Assembly: GCF_902498745.1 (NCBI RefSeq)
Contig: NZ_LR701479.1
Location: 1,182,292 to 1,246,291 of the forward strand
Length of the DNA stretch: 64,000 bases
Direction of reading: 5' to 3'
DNA from: Erythrobacter sp. EC-HK427
GTDB lineage: Bacteria; Pseudomonadota; Alphaproteobacteria; Sphingomonadales; Sphingomonadaceae
Under the pieces are notes generated by a model that did no database searches, had not been told where the DNA came from, and saw nothing but the letters and a program-made list of their open reading frames with translations. Position numbers and translations under genes: made by a program. Positions 19,039 through 27,824 of this stretch are shown piece by piece; the first letter of the stretch is position 1; the number at the start of each line of letters is the position of its first letter.

Positions 19039-19919
19039 CTGTCGAGCTTATCCCGTTCCCAGCGGGCGCGGATCATGTCCGAGGTTTCGCGGCTGCCGTC
19101 ATGCGTCCAGCCGGGTTCGCGCAAGAGATAAGACAGCTTGTGCCGCCAAGGTGCGCGCCACAGGTCTTTGAGCAGCGCCGCCCATTCGTGGAACACCGCC
19201 TTCAGCGGATTGAACGTGCCCAGCTGGCTGACAATGCCGTAGCGGATCGGATCGGCATCATCTTCTGCCACAAAGGTGCCGAACATCCTGTCCCAGATGA
19301 TGAAGGTGCCCGCGTAGTTCTTGTCGAGATAGCGCGGGTTCACCGCATGGTGCACACGGTGGTGGCTCGGCGTGTTCATCACCGCTTCGAACCAGCGCGG
19401 CATCCGCTTGATGCTCTCGGTGTGGATCCAGAACTGGTAGATGAGATTGAAGCCGCCGCACACCAGAATCATCCCCGGCTCGAAGCCTGCGAAAGCGAGC
19501 GGCAGGCGGAAGACGAAAGTCAGCGCGAAGAACCCCGTCCAGCTTTGCCGCAGCGCGGTGGAGAGGTTGTAGTGCTGGCTCGAATGGTGGTTCACATGGC
19601 TCGCCCAGAACCAGCGGACGCGGTGCGCGCTGCGGTGGAAGGCGTAATAGGCGAGATCATCGAGCACGAAGCAGAGCGGCCACGCCCACCAGACCCAGCC
19701 GAGGCTAATCGGACTCACCGAATGCGCCCAGACGAGCGTTCCGGCAACCACGCCGCCGGTCAGCGCGCCCGCGACCGTGCTGCCGAGCCCGATGGCCAAT
19801 GATGTTGCCGTATCGCGCGATTCGTAAGCCACGGGATTGCGCCGCCGTGCCCACAGCATCTCGGCGATGACGAGCACCACGAACAGGGGAATCGCAAAGG
19901 CTACGGGATCGAACGGCAT
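19035..19919 (-). CDS. Sterol desaturase / fatty acid hydroxylase superfamily membrane protein
   Basis: 294 residues with four or more hydrophobic segments. The eight-His di-iron pattern is complete: HRSAH (near 95), HVNHHSS (near 108) and HHRVHHAV (near 186). Members hydroxylate or desaturate lipids, carotenoids or hopanoids in the membrane; the substrate is not known here. It is last in a minus-strand set with the small membrane protein and the DUF442-type protein. Confidence 0.87.
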   Translation of the reverse strand: MPFDPVAFAIPLFVVLVIAEMLWARRRNPVAYESRDTATSLAIGLGSTVAGALTGGVVAGTLVWAHSVSPISLGWVWWAWPLCFVLDDLAYYAFHRSAHRVRWFWASHVNHHSSQHYNLSTALRQSWTGFFALTFVFRLPLAFAGFEPGMILVCGGFNLIYQFWIHTESIKRMPRWFEAVMNTPSHHRVHHAVNPRYLDKNYAGTFIIWDRMFGTFVAEDDADPIRYGIVSQLGTFNPLKAVFHEWAALLKDLWRAPWRHKLSYLLREPGWTHDGSRETSDMIRARWERDKLDS

Positions 19920-19925
19920 CGCGGC

Positions 19926-20324
19926 TTACCTAGCAGCAACGGGGCGCTGCGCCCCAGCCTGCGCCCAAGCCTGTGCCTCTTGGCCCAGCTGCAAAGCGAT
20001 TCGCGGCGTCGTGTGGATGCACAGCGTCTCGCCTTGCGCCTCCAGCAGCGTTTCCGGGGGAAGCGGCTGCGCGATAAAGCGCCCGCCATGCGGCCTAAGC
20101 AGGGCCAGCCGGCCGTCGCGGCTGCGCGCAATGGCGCCCGCACCGTCGGCGGCGAGGGCGAGCGCGGCAACGGGAAAACCGCCGGGGGCCAGAGCGAGGA
20201 GCTGGCGTGCCGCTTCTTCGCTTTCGAGCCGTGCGCTGCGCGAAAAGCCGAGCCAGTGGGCAAGCGCCACCAGCGCCGTGATCGCCAGCAGGCTACCGCC
20301 AAATTGCAGGAGCTCGGAGTTCAC
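19926..20324 (-). CDS. Small membrane-anchored protein of unknown function
   Basis: 132 residues starting with GTG at 20324, with GAGG suitably upstream. A single N-terminal membrane helix (LLAITALVALAHWLGF) is followed by a soluble beta-rich domain (VAALALAADGAGAIARSRDGRLALLRPHGGRFIAQPL) with an inside-out style orientation. No family is recognised. It lies 6 bp before the desaturase gene and 9 bp after the DUF442-type gene, so the three are probably one transcript. Confidence 0.65.
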   Translation of the reverse strand: MNSELLQFGGSLLAITALVALAHWLGFSRSARLESEEAARQLLALAPGGFPVAALALAADGAGAIARSRDGRLALLRPHGGRFIAQPLPPETLLEAQGETLCIHTTPRIALQLGQEAQAWAQAGAQRPVAAR

Positions 20325-20333
20325 CGGTTCGCC

Positions 20334-20780
20334 TCAGCCGCGCGCCTGTTCCGCCAGCAGCTGCATCGTCTCACGCATACCGGCGGTGTTGTAACCAGCA
20401 CCGGCAGCCGCAGCGATCAGATCATCAGCCGATATTCCGACAGAGGCCTGCGCCAGTGACCAGAGAAAGGTCGAGCGGGTGCCCGAACGGCAAAAGGCTA
20501 GCACTTTGCCGCCATCCGCAAGGCCTGCAAGCGCTTGCGCCATGGCGGCGATCTTCTCGTCCGATATGCCTGTATGGTCGATGGGAATCGCCAGATAGTC
20601 CATCCCGGCCGCGCGCACGGCGGCTTCGATGCTGGCACCTTCGGGTTGGCTGGACTCTTCATGATCGGGGCGGTTGTTAATGACCAGCGTAAAGCCCTGC
20701 TCTGCCGCCTCGGCAATATCCTCTGCATCGATTTGCGGGCTTGCCCACACCGTGCCCGAAAGCCTGCGAAAATCGCTCAA
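20334..20780 (-). CDS. TIGR01244/DUF442-family phosphatase or sulfurtransferase-like protein
   Basis: 148 residues if the TTG at 20780 is used. This start is favoured because GGAG lies seven bases upstream and family members begin with a sequence like LSDFRRLSGTVWASPQI; an ATG at 20882 would add 34 unlike residues. Single DUF442 domain with a cysteine phosphatase-type loop CRSGTRST near residue 99, as in BlhA/Blh-associated and tyrosine-phosphatase-like proteins. Function in sphingomonads is undefined; relatives occur fused to persulfide dioxygenases. First gene of a three-gene minus-strand unit. Confidence 0.75.
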   Translation of the reverse strand: MSDFRRLSGTVWASPQIDAEDIAEAAEQGFTLVINNRPDHEESSQPEGASIEAAVRAAGMDYLAIPIDHTGISDEKIAAMAQALAGLADGGKVLAFCRSGTRSTFLWSLAQASVGISADDLIAAAAGAGYNTAGMRETMQLLAEQARG

Positions 20781-21029
20781 CTGCCTGCTCCCCGCCTGTT
20801 CAAGAATTGCCTGTTGCGACGTGGCGGTTCGACCGGCCCGATGCAAGGGCGTTGCTGAATCACAACTGTCATTTTGCTGCAATCTTAAATTGTTCGCGTC
20901 CCGCCCAATTTACAGCTATAGACCAGCGGCGGAGATGCGGGAATTGTCTTGTATCCCCGGCCGGTGCTGAGTTCGTCCGCAGTTCCGGCCAAGATAGCGC
21001 AGGGCGGGAAAACAAGGTTTCTGGTTTAC

Positions 21030-21845
21030 ATGGGTTACGACAAAGGACGTCGCGGCAGGGGTCGAGACAAGCGGGATGGTTTCGGCGAAGACAACTTCGA
21101 TCCGTTCATGGAAGGCGGACCGCCGCCGATGGAACGCGGCGGCTGGCGCGACGGGGGGAATGACCGCTTCGGAGGCGGTGGCGGCGGCTTTGGCGGCGGC
21201 GGTGGCGGCTTCAATGACGATCGCGGCGGCGGCTTTGGCGGCGGAAACCGTGGCGGCCCGCGTAGCGGTGGTGGCGCTGGCGGCGGCGGTGGTTTCCGCA
21301 GCGGCGGCGGCAGCGGTGGCCCGCGCGGCGGCGCTGGCGGCGGCGGCGGCGGTATGCCCGCACAGGTTGTCGGCACCGGATCGGGCAAGGTCAAATTCTT
21401 CAACGCACAAAAGGGCTTCGGCTTCATCCAGCTCGACGAGGGCGGTGAGGACGTGTTCGTGCACATCAGCCAGGTGGAACGCGCCGGGCTTGATGGTCTT
21501 GCCGAAGGGCAGGAGCTGCAGTTCAATCTGGTGGATCGCGGCGGCAAAGTGTCGGCTGCTGATCTGCAGGTTGTCGGCGATGTTATCGCCGCTCCCGCAA
21601 AGGCCGCACCGCAGCGCGAGCTGACCGGCGAAAAGGCCGTTGGCACGGTCAAGTTCTTCAATGCGATGAAGGGCTTCGGCTTCATCACCCGCGACGATGG
21701 CAAGGAAGATGCCTTTGTGCATATCAGCGCGGTGGAACGCTCGGGCATCCAGAGCATCGAAGAAGGCGACCGGTTCGAATTCGATCTCGAAGTCGACCGA
21801 CGCGGCAAATATTCCGCCGTCAATCTGGTGCCGGTTCAGGCTTAG
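21030..21845 (+). CDS. Double cold-shock-domain protein with Gly-rich RGG-type N-terminus
   Basis: 271 residues from ATG 21030. Residues 1-110 are low-complexity: basic, then long glycine runs with RGG, FGG and NRGG motifs. Two cold-shock domains follow at about 118-182 (GKVKFFNAQKGFGFIQ...DVFVHISQVE) and 205-269 (GTVKFFNAMKGFGFIT...DAFVHISAVE), both with intact RNP1 and RNP2. It should bind single-stranded RNA or DNA. The 5' leader of about 150 bp is free of genes and could be a cold-responsive UTR. The disordered Gly-rich arm may drive RNA-rich assemblies (inference). Confidence 0.9.
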   Translation: MGYDKGRRGRGRDKRDGFGEDNFDPFMEGGPPPMERGGWRDGGNDRFGGGGGGFGGGGGGFNDDRGGGFGGGNRGGPRSGGGAGGGGGFRSGGGSGGPRGGAGGGGGGMPAQVVGTGSGKVKFFNAQKGFGFIQLDEGGEDVFVHISQVERAGLDGLAEGQELQFNLVDRGGKVSAADLQVVGDVIAAPAKAAPQRELTGEKAVGTVKFFNAMKGFGFITRDDGKEDAFVHISAVERSGIQSIEEGDRFEFDLEVDRRGKYSAVNLVPVQA

Positions 21846-21978
21846 AACCGCACCTGAAAATAAGGCGGCAAGGTTTGACCCCCTGCTTGCCTCGTCCTAA
21901 AGGCGAAGAGAACAGGCGGTCGGACCATCAAGGCCCGGCCGCCGTTCGCTTTTTCGCGTTTTGAAGGACGTTTTCCCG

Positions 21979-23169
21979 ATGACGATTACTCCGCTGATGC
22001 CCGTCTATCCCCGCTGCGGCGTGCGCCCGGTGCGTGGTGAACATTGCCACCTGATTGACGAGGACGGCACCCGCTATCTCGATTTTGCCAGCGGCATTGC
22101 GGTGAACCTGCTCGGCCACAGCCACAAAGGGCTGATCGGCGCGATCCAGCGACAGGCCGAAACGCTGATGCACGTCTCCAACCTCTACGGAAGCCCGCAG
22201 GGCGAAGCACTGGCGCAGAAGCTGGTCGATACGACCTTTGCCGACACCGTCTTCTTCACCAATTCGGGCGCAGAGGCGGTGGAATGCGCCATCAAAGCCG
22301 CGCGCGCCTATCACCAGCACGAAGGCAATGAAGAGCGGTACGAGCTCATCACTTTCAAGAACGCCTTCCACGGGCGCACGATGGCGACGATCAGCGCGTC
22401 GAATCAGGAAAAGATGCACAAGGGTTTCAGTCCCTTGCTGCCCGGCTTCCGCTATGTCGATTTCGACGATCTGGAAGGGGCCAAGGCGGCGATCGGCCCG
22501 CATACGGCAGGCTTTCTGGTGGAGCCAGTGCAGGGCGAGGGCGGCATTCGCCCGGCCAGCCAGGAATTCATGACCGGCCTGCGCCAACTCGCCGACGAGC
22601 ATGATCTGATGCTGGTGCTGGACGAAGTGCAATGCGGCGTCTCGCGCACCGGCACGTTCTATGCCTATGAGCAGTATGGCATCACGCCCGATATCGTTGC
22701 CAGCGCCAAGGGGCTGGGCGGCGGTTTCCCGATGGGCGCGTGCCTTGCCACCGAAAAGGCGGCGCGCGGCATGGTGTTCGGCACGCATGGCTCCACCTAT
22801 GGCGGCAACCCGCTCGCCATGGCCGCGAGCATGGCGGTGATGGATGCAGTCGCCAATGACGAATTCCTCGCCGATGTGCGCGCCAAGGGCGAACGGCTGC
22901 GGACGCGGATGGAACAGTTTATCGGCAATTATCCTGACCTGTTCGAAAGCGTGCGCGGCATGGGGCTGATGCTCGGCCTCAAGATGAAGATCGAACCGCG
23001 GCCCTTCATGGTGCATCTGCGCGATCACCACCAGTTGCTGACGGTGGCGGCGGGCGACTCGACGCTGCGCATTTTGCCGCCGCTGGTGATCGGCGATGCG
23101 GAGATGGACGAGTTTCTGGAGAAGCTTTCCGCCGGTGCGGCGTCCTTCGCGGCTGCCGAGGCAGCCTGA
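21979..23169 (+). CDS. argD: Acetylornithine aminotransferase
   Basis: 396 residues from ATG 21979. PLP enzyme of arginine synthesis converting N-acetylglutamate semialdehyde to N-acetylornithine. Class III aminotransferase motifs are clear: [44 protein letters not shown] and [13 protein letters not shown] with the PLP Lys, then [17 protein letters not shown] six codons upstream is open but unneeded. It shares a TGATG overlap with argF, so both steps of the ornithine-citrulline branch are co-expressed. Confidence 0.95.
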   Translation: MTITPLMPVYPRCGVRPVRGEHCHLIDEDGTRYLDFASGIAVNLLGHSHKGLIGAIQRQAETLMHVSNLYGSPQGEALAQKLVDTTFADTVFFTNSGAEAVECAIKAARAYHQHEGNEERYELITFKNAFHGRTMATISASNQEKMHKGFSPLLPGFRYVDFDDLEGAKAAIGPHTAGFLVEPVQGEGGIRPASQEFMTGLRQLADEHDLMLVLDEVQCGVSRTGTFYAYEQYGITPDIVASAKGLGGGFPMGACLATEKAARGMVFGTHGSTYGGNPLAMAASMAVMDAVANDEFLADVRAKGERLRTRMEQFIGNYPDLFESVRGMGLMLGLKMKIEPRPFMVHLRDHHQLLTVAAGDSTLRILPPLVIGDAEMDEFLEKLSAGAASFAAAEAA

Positions 23170-24101
23170 TGGCGGTGCGCCACTTCCTCGACCTGTCCGA
23201 TGCGGGCGGCAACGCGATTGCCGCGATGATCGACGATGCGATCACCCGCAAGGTGGCGCGGGCCAGTTGGCCCAAGGGCCAGCCCGATGCCGACGCACCG
23301 CTCGCTGGCCGCGTGCTGGGCATGGTGTTCGAAAAGAGCTCAACCCGCACGCGGGTGAGCTTCGACATCGCCATGCGGCAATTGGGGGGAAGCGCGATTG
23401 TCCTCGATGCAGGGACGACGCAATTGGGGCGCGGGGAAAGCGTCGCTGATACCGCGCGCGTGCTCAGCCGGATGGCCGATGCCATCATGGTACGCACCGA
23501 CGATCATGCGAAGATCGAGGAAATGGCGCGCTATGCCAGCGTGCCTGTCATCAACGGGCTGACCGACCGTTCGCATCCATGCCAGATCGTCGCCGATCTG
23601 CTCACCATGATCGAGCACAAGAAACCGCTCCCCGGGCTCGAAGTCGCCTGGCTGGGTGATGGCAACAATGTGCTGCACTCGATCCTTGAGGCAGCGGCGC
23701 TGATGAAGTTCAACGTGCGCGTGGCGACGCCCGCCGGGTACGAGCCGGAAGCGGAGTTTGTGGAGCTGGCGCGCGCCGCCGGTTGCACGGTCACGCTAAC
23801 GCAGGATGCAGGCGCTGCCGCCGCGGGGGCGGATGTGCTCGTCACCGATACGTGGGTTAGCATGGGGCAGGCGGACAGCGCGGAGAAGCTCGCCGCGATG
23901 CAGCCCTACCGCGTCGATGCGGCGCTGATGGCGCAGGCGAAGCCCGAGGCGATTTTCCTCCACTGCCTGCCCGCCCATGTCGGCGACGAGGTGAGCGAAG
24001 AGGTGTTCGAAGGCCCGCAATCGGTCGTGTTCGACGAGGCAGAGAACCGCATCCACGCGCAGAAATCGGTGCTGCTGTGGTGCTTTGGCCTGATCGGCTG
24101 A
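23169..24101 (+). CDS. argF: Ornithine carbamoyltransferase
   Basis: 310 residues. Makes citrulline from ornithine and carbamoyl phosphate. Carbamoyl-phosphate motif [13 protein letters not shown] (near residue 56), the HPCQ motif ([13 protein letters not shown]), [13 protein letters not shown] and the C-terminal [13 protein letters not shown] are all present. It starts within the argD stop (TGATG). Confidence 0.97.
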   Translation: MAVRHFLDLSDAGGNAIAAMIDDAITRKVARASWPKGQPDADAPLAGRVLGMVFEKSSTRTRVSFDIAMRQLGGSAIVLDAGTTQLGRGESVADTARVLSRMADAIMVRTDDHAKIEEMARYASVPVINGLTDRSHPCQIVADLLTMIEHKKPLPGLEVAWLGDGNNVLHSILEAAALMKFNVRVATPAGYEPEAEFVELARAAGCTVTLTQDAGAAAAGADVLVTDTWVSMGQADSAEKLAAMQPYRVDAALMAQAKPEAIFLHCLPAHVGDEVSEEVFEGPQSVVFDEAENRIHAQKSVLLWCFGLIG

Positions 24102-24141
24102 TGCGGCTTACAAAAGCGTCCACGCCCCCCATATTCCCCGC

Positions 24142-25038
24142 ATGAGCACGATCCAGACCCAGACTTTCTCCGACAAATTGCTCGGCTTCACCCTGCCCGA
24201 GCGCGATTGCCGCGGGCGGGTGGTGCGGCTGGGGCCGGTGTTGGAGGAAATCCTTGGCGCGCATGACTATCCGCCCGCGCTAACCCATTGTCTGGCTGAG
24301 GCGCTGGTGCTGACCGCGCTGATGGGCGGGCTGCTGAAGGATCATGGCGACCAGCTGACGCTGCAGGCGCAGAGCAAGGGCGGCGTGGCCAATCTGCTCG
24401 TTTGCGATTATCGTGCCGGGCAGCTGCGCGGCTATATCCAGCACGATCCGCTGATGACCGCCGATGTCGGGACTAGCGCCTCGCTGCAAACGCTGTTTGG
24501 CGAAGGGCATCTGGCGATCACCTTCGAAATCGCGCGCAATGGCAAGCGGTATCAGGGGATTGTGCCGCTCGAAGGGGATTCGCTGGCGGGCGCGGTGGAG
24601 AATTATTTCGCCAAGAGCGAGCAGGTGCCCACCCGCATCCGCACCGCGATCAGCTCCGGCCCAGACGGTTGCATGGCGGCAGGCCTGCTGGTGCAGCACC
24701 TGCCCGATGGCGAGGAAGGGCGCGAGCGGCTGCATGTCCGGCACGACCTGCCCGAGTGGGAACACGTCTCCGTGATGGCCGAAAGCCTTCGGCACGAGGA
24801 ACTGGCAGACACGCTGCTGTCGCTGGAAGAACTCGTCTGGCGTCTGTACCATGAAGAGCGCGAAGTGCGCATCCTGCCTGGCGATAATCTGACCAAGGGA
24901 TGCCGCTGTACGGCCGCCTATTACGAGTCCGTGCTGTCGCGTTTCCCCAAGGAGGAACGGCGCGACATGGCTAATGAAGACGGGCTCATTCTGGTCGATT
25001 GCGCGTTCTGTTCGAAGCAGTTTGCCATCCAGGACTGA
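24142..25038 (+). CDS. hslO: Hsp33 redox-regulated chaperone
   Basis: 298 residues. Cytosolic holdase activated by oxidative unfolding. The C-terminal zinc centre is visible as GCRC and, about 30 residues later, CAFC. The N-terminal domain has the family pattern LTALMGGLLKDHGDQLTLQAQSKGGVANLLV and DGCMAAGLLVQ. Length is normal. It follows argF on the same strand after 40 bp. Confidence 0.95.
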   Translation: MSTIQTQTFSDKLLGFTLPERDCRGRVVRLGPVLEEILGAHDYPPALTHCLAEALVLTALMGGLLKDHGDQLTLQAQSKGGVANLLVCDYRAGQLRGYIQHDPLMTADVGTSASLQTLFGEGHLAITFEIARNGKRYQGIVPLEGDSLAGAVENYFAKSEQVPTRIRTAISSGPDGCMAAGLLVQHLPDGEEGRERLHVRHDLPEWEHVSVMAESLRHEELADTLLSLEELVWRLYHEEREVRILPGDNLTKGCRCTAAYYESVLSRFPKEERRDMANEDGLILVDCAFCSKQFAIQD

Positions 25039-25107
25039 GTGAAGTGAGCAGTTCGTCGCTCAAAAAGTGCAACTCGTCGTTCATCTTGTGTGTTTTATAG
25101 GGTGAGC

Positions 25108-25533
25108 ATGGATATTGGAAACATGACAATGCGTCGAACGGGCATGATCAAGCTGGGCATGGCGGCCATCGCGGCGGCCTATGCCGTCGTGCCTGCCGCC
25201 GCGCAGGCGCCCGAGTTGGAGATGCTCGACAATCTCGACCGGGGCAGCTGGACGCTGACCTTCCGCTCGGGCGAGCCGAGCCAGCGGATCTGTTTGCGTA
25301 CCGGGCGCGAGCTGATCCAGCTGCGCCACCGCCAACCGGGCTGCGAGCAATTTGTCGTGCGCGACGGAGCGGACGAAGTGACGGTGCAATATACCTGCCG
25401 CGGCAATGGCTATGGCCGCACGACGATCCGCCGCGAGGGCAACAGTCTGGTGCAGGTGGATTCGCAGGGCATCGTCGGCGGCGCGCCGTTCTCGATGACG
25501 GGCGAAGCGCGGCGGACGTCGCCGACCTGCTAG
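25108..25533 (+). CDS. DUF3617-family secreted protein
   Basis: 141 residues from ATG 25108 (other in-frame ATGs at 25123 and 25129). A signal peptide ends at VVPAAAQA. The mature part has the DUF3617 pattern common in sphingomonads: GSWTLTFRSGEPSQRICLRTGRELIQLRH...CEQFVVRDGADEVTVQYTCRGNGYGRTTIRRE with paired Cys residues that probably form disulfides. Periplasmic, function unknown. Confidence 0.8.
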   Translation: MDIGNMTMRRTGMIKLGMAAIAAAYAVVPAAAQAPELEMLDNLDRGSWTLTFRSGEPSQRICLRTGRELIQLRHRQPGCEQFVVRDGADEVTVQYTCRGNGYGRTTIRREGNSLVQVDSQGIVGGAPFSMTGEARRTSPTC

Positions 25534-25587
25534 AATCCCGCTGTTTCGATCTTGTCGGCTGCGCCCAAGCGTCCTAGCGCACGGGCT

Positions 25588-26280
25588 ATGACCGATACAC
25601 CGAAGATTGCCGTCATCCTGCTGTCGGGCGGGCTCGATTCCATGGTGAGCGCGGCGATTGCCCGCGAGCAGGGGTTTACGCTCCACGCGATCACCATCGA
25701 TTACGGCCAGCGCCATGTACGCGAGCTGTTGTCGGCGCGCGCGATTGCCGAAAAGCTGGGGGTGACGCGGCACGTCACCATGCCGCTCGATCTGCGGCAG
25801 TTCGGCGGCTCGGCACTCACGGCCGATATCGATGTGCCCAAAAGCGGGGTGGGGGAAGATATCCCGGTCACCTATGTACCTGCGCGCAATCTGCTGTTCC
25901 TTGCGCTGACCACGGCTTTTGCCGAAAGTTCGGGGGCGAGCGACCTGTTCATCGGCGTCAACGCGCTCGATTATTCGGGCTATCCCGATTGTCGCCCCGA
26001 ATTCATCGCCAGCTTCACCGAGACTGCGCGGCTCGGCACCAAGCAAGGGGTGGAGGGGCGGCCCTTCACGATCCACGCTCCGCTCCAGCATATGACCAAG
26101 GCGGACATCGCGCGCGAATGCCACCGGCTCGGGCTTGATCCGGCGTGGAGCTGGTCGTGCTACGATCCGACGCCTGCAGGCATTGCCTGCGGCGAATGCG
26201 ATAGCTGCCGCTTGCGGCGCAAGGGCTTTGCCGAAGCAGGGCTGGTCGATACGACGCCCTACGCTGCGGAACCCGCCTAG
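25588..26280 (+). CDS. queC: 7-cyano-7-deazaguanine synthase
   Basis: 230 residues from ATG 25588. Converts 7-carboxy-7-deazaguanine to preQ0 on the queuosine pathway, using ATP and ammonia. The PP-loop SGGLDSMVSA is at residues 12-21; the zinc site is CYDPTPAGIACGECDSC near the end. RNLLFLALTTAFAE and LFIGVNALDYSGYPDCRPEF are conserved. gluQRS elsewhere in the window acts on queuosine-type tRNA modification. The stop overlaps the sodC stop. Confidence 0.95.
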   Translation: MTDTPKIAVILLSGGLDSMVSAAIAREQGFTLHAITIDYGQRHVRELLSARAIAEKLGVTRHVTMPLDLRQFGGSALTADIDVPKSGVGEDIPVTYVPARNLLFLALTTAFAESSGASDLFIGVNALDYSGYPDCRPEFIASFTETARLGTKQGVEGRPFTIHAPLQHMTKADIARECHRLGLDPAWSWSCYDPTPAGIACGECDSCRLRRKGFAEAGLVDTTPYAAEPA

Positions 26281-26810
26281 CTGGCGGTCACCACACCGCA
26301 GGCGATGCGGCCGCCCGCCGCACCGGCAGGGTCGGAACGGTAATCGTCCGGCCCTTCATGCACCACAATGGCGGTGCCGTCCGCGTCGAAAATGTCGTCC
26401 GAAATGCCCTCCAGCGTGCCGCGAAGCACCGTGCTCATCGTGCCCGAGCCATCGGCAGCGATGGTGACATTGGGCAGATCGCCCAGATGCGCGCCGCGCG
26501 GATTGGCGGTGCCATGTTCGTGCCCGCCGGGGTTCAGATGCCCGCCAGCCGAGGTGAAATCTGCCGCGCTGCAATCGCCCGCCGTGTGCAGATGCACCGC
26601 CTTCGTGCCTGCAGGCAGGCCGGTGAAGCTGGCACTGACGGTTACTTCGCCGCTCAGCGAATAGAGCCGCGCGGTGCCGACATTCGCGCCGCTCCGGTCA
26701 CGGATTTGCGCCGTGGCGATCTCGCTTGCGGCTTCCTCGTATACCGTCTGGCAACCGGCCAGTGCGAAGAGGGCAATCGGGGAAGCGAGCAGGGCGGAAT
26801 AACGAAGCAT
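26277..26810 (-). CDS. sodC: Cu/Zn superoxide dismutase, lipoprotein
   Basis: 177 residues. Lipobox LAGC at about residues 17-20 after MLRYSALLASPIALFALAG, so the protein is probably membrane-tethered on the periplasmic side. Copper and zinc ligands are in AVHLHTAGDC, GGHLNPGGHEHG, HLGDLPN and IVVHEGPDD, with the conserved disulfide Cys pair (GDC and IACGVV) and the active-site Arg in GGRIACG. It detoxifies superoxide outside the cytosol. Confidence 0.95.
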   Translation of the reverse strand: MLRYSALLASPIALFALAGCQTVYEEAASEIATAQIRDRSGANVGTARLYSLSGEVTVSASFTGLPAGTKAVHLHTAGDCSAADFTSAGGHLNPGGHEHGTANPRGAHLGDLPNVTIAADGSGTMSTVLRGTLEGISDDIFDADGTAIVVHEGPDDYRSDPAGAAGGRIACGVVTAS

Positions 26811-26870
26811 GAGGGTTTCCTTTGGCGTTACGGTTTGCCAGTATAACCCCTCTATGCCGCGCCCGGTTCC

Positions 26871-27273
26871 CTATGTCGCGGGGAGAATCCGCGCTTCGAT
26901 AAGCGCGGCGATTAGCGCTGCTATGGCAGCGCGCGCTGCGGCATCCTCAACCGCGCCGCCCGTGGGGGCAGCCACGGCGACAGGCAGCGACCACCCGTTC
27001 TCGTAAACGCGATAGGCGGAAAGCGCAGTGTCAAACACGCGCATTCCTGCTTGCGGAGCGACGAACAGCCAGTTTCCCGCTTGGCGACAGGCGAGCGCGC
27101 CCGCTTCGCCCTGCCAGTCGCCCGTGGGGGCCGCGCCAACGATCCAGCACTCGCCATCTGCGGGCGCGCCCGGCGGCGCGTCGGCTTCACCCGCCACGGC
27201 GGGATGGAGCAGCCCGTCGAGCCGTGCGAGCGCTTCGTTTACGGTGAACTCCTTCTGCGCCTGCCCGACGATC
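26871..27273 (-). pseudogene. DUF2793-domain (GTA tail-end) gene, 5' end lost
   Basis: The last 134 codons of a DUF2793 protein (VGQAQKEFTVNEALARLDGLLHP...GECWIVGAAPTGDW...GNWLFVAPQAGMRVFD). In RcGTA-like clusters of sphingomonads this protein lies at the far end, after the tail genes. Here it begins abruptly in the middle of prohead protease sequence near 27264-27273 and has no start of its own in frame close to the junction; an ATG at 27377 in this frame lies inside antisense-frame protease DNA. Marks the right border of a large deletion in the GTA cluster. Confidence 0.75.
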
Positions 27274-27405
27274 GGGCCGGTGCTGCCAGAACAGCGGCAG
27301 AGGCATGGTTCGCTCAGCCAGCGTGCGGGCAAAGGCGCCGGGCAGGATAGTGTCCTTCGCGCCATCGGGAATCGCAAACAGCGCGGCGTATCCGGCGATG
27401 CGCAA
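27265..27405 (-). pseudogene. HK97-type prohead protease, truncated after about 45 residues
   Basis: Begins at TTG 27405 with LRIAGYAALFAIPDGAKDTILPG, GAFARTLAERTMPLPLFWQHRPD: the start of a GTA g4 / HK97-family head maturation protease. After WQHRPD the coding sequence passes into DUF2793 sequence in another frame. The catalytic Ser/His core is missing, so the protein cannot work. It is preceded by a GC-rich inverted repeat inserted between it and the g3.5-type gene. Confidence 0.75.
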
Positions 27406-27502
27406 ACTCCCCGCCCTTGAGGGAGGGGCTAGGGGTGGGTTTGCGGCGGCAGTAATCGGCGTGGAACCCCCACCCCTAACCCCTCCCCACGGGGAGGGGG
27501 AT
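27406..27502. repeat. GC-rich palindromic repeat (CCCCACCCCTAACCCCTCCCC type)
   Basis: Two arms, 27412-27441 and 27464-27500, carry GGGAGGGGCTAGGGGTGGG and its near-complement with a shorter internal GGGGAGGGG/CCCCTCCCC hairpin. This type of dispersed element is common in alphaproteobacterial intergenic spaces. It lies exactly between the g3.5-type gene and the truncated prohead protease. Confidence 0.7.
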
Positions 27503-27515
27503 TTGCAGTGCGCAC

Positions 27516-27824
27516 TCACCGCACTAGCTCCGTCACGCCCAGCCGAACGGCGATACCGATCAGCAGCAGCGCGCCGATCACCTTGACGCACCAGTCGATC
27601 GCAGCCTTCAGGGCGGAGGATTTCGCGGTGCGCCATGCGCCCAGCAAGTCGCGCAATTCGCCCAGATCCTCGGGCGCGGCGTCATCGCCCAAGCCCAGCT
27701 TCTCGACCGCGCGCCGCGCGCCGCCTTCGCTGGCCTCCTCGACAATCGCGCGCAGCGTAACGAGGTCGGTGCCGGTATTGTTGGCCTGCGCCATCAAGGC
27801 GGCGAGCATATCTTCGCGGATCAT
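27516..27824 (-). CDS. GTA g3.5-like DUF6127 membrane protein
   Basis: 102 residues. N-terminal soluble helices (MIREDMLAALMAQANNTGTDLVTLRAIVEEASEGGARRA) are followed by one membrane helix near the end (VIGALLLIGIAVRLGV). Small proteins of this type sit between portal and prohead protease genes in sphingomonad GTA clusters. It is coupled to the portal gene by an ATGA overlap. Confidence 0.75.
   Translation of the reverse strand: MIREDMLAALMAQANNTGTDLVTLRAIVEEASEGGARRAVEKLGLGDDAAPEDLGELRDLLGAWRTAKSSALKAAIDWCVKVIGALLLIGIAVRLGVTELVR

Noticed and set aside
21170-21355. Tandem GGC-rich repeats as a CRISPR or satellite array
   Set aside because: They are codons of the Gly-rich arm of the cold-shock protein, in frame and irregular.
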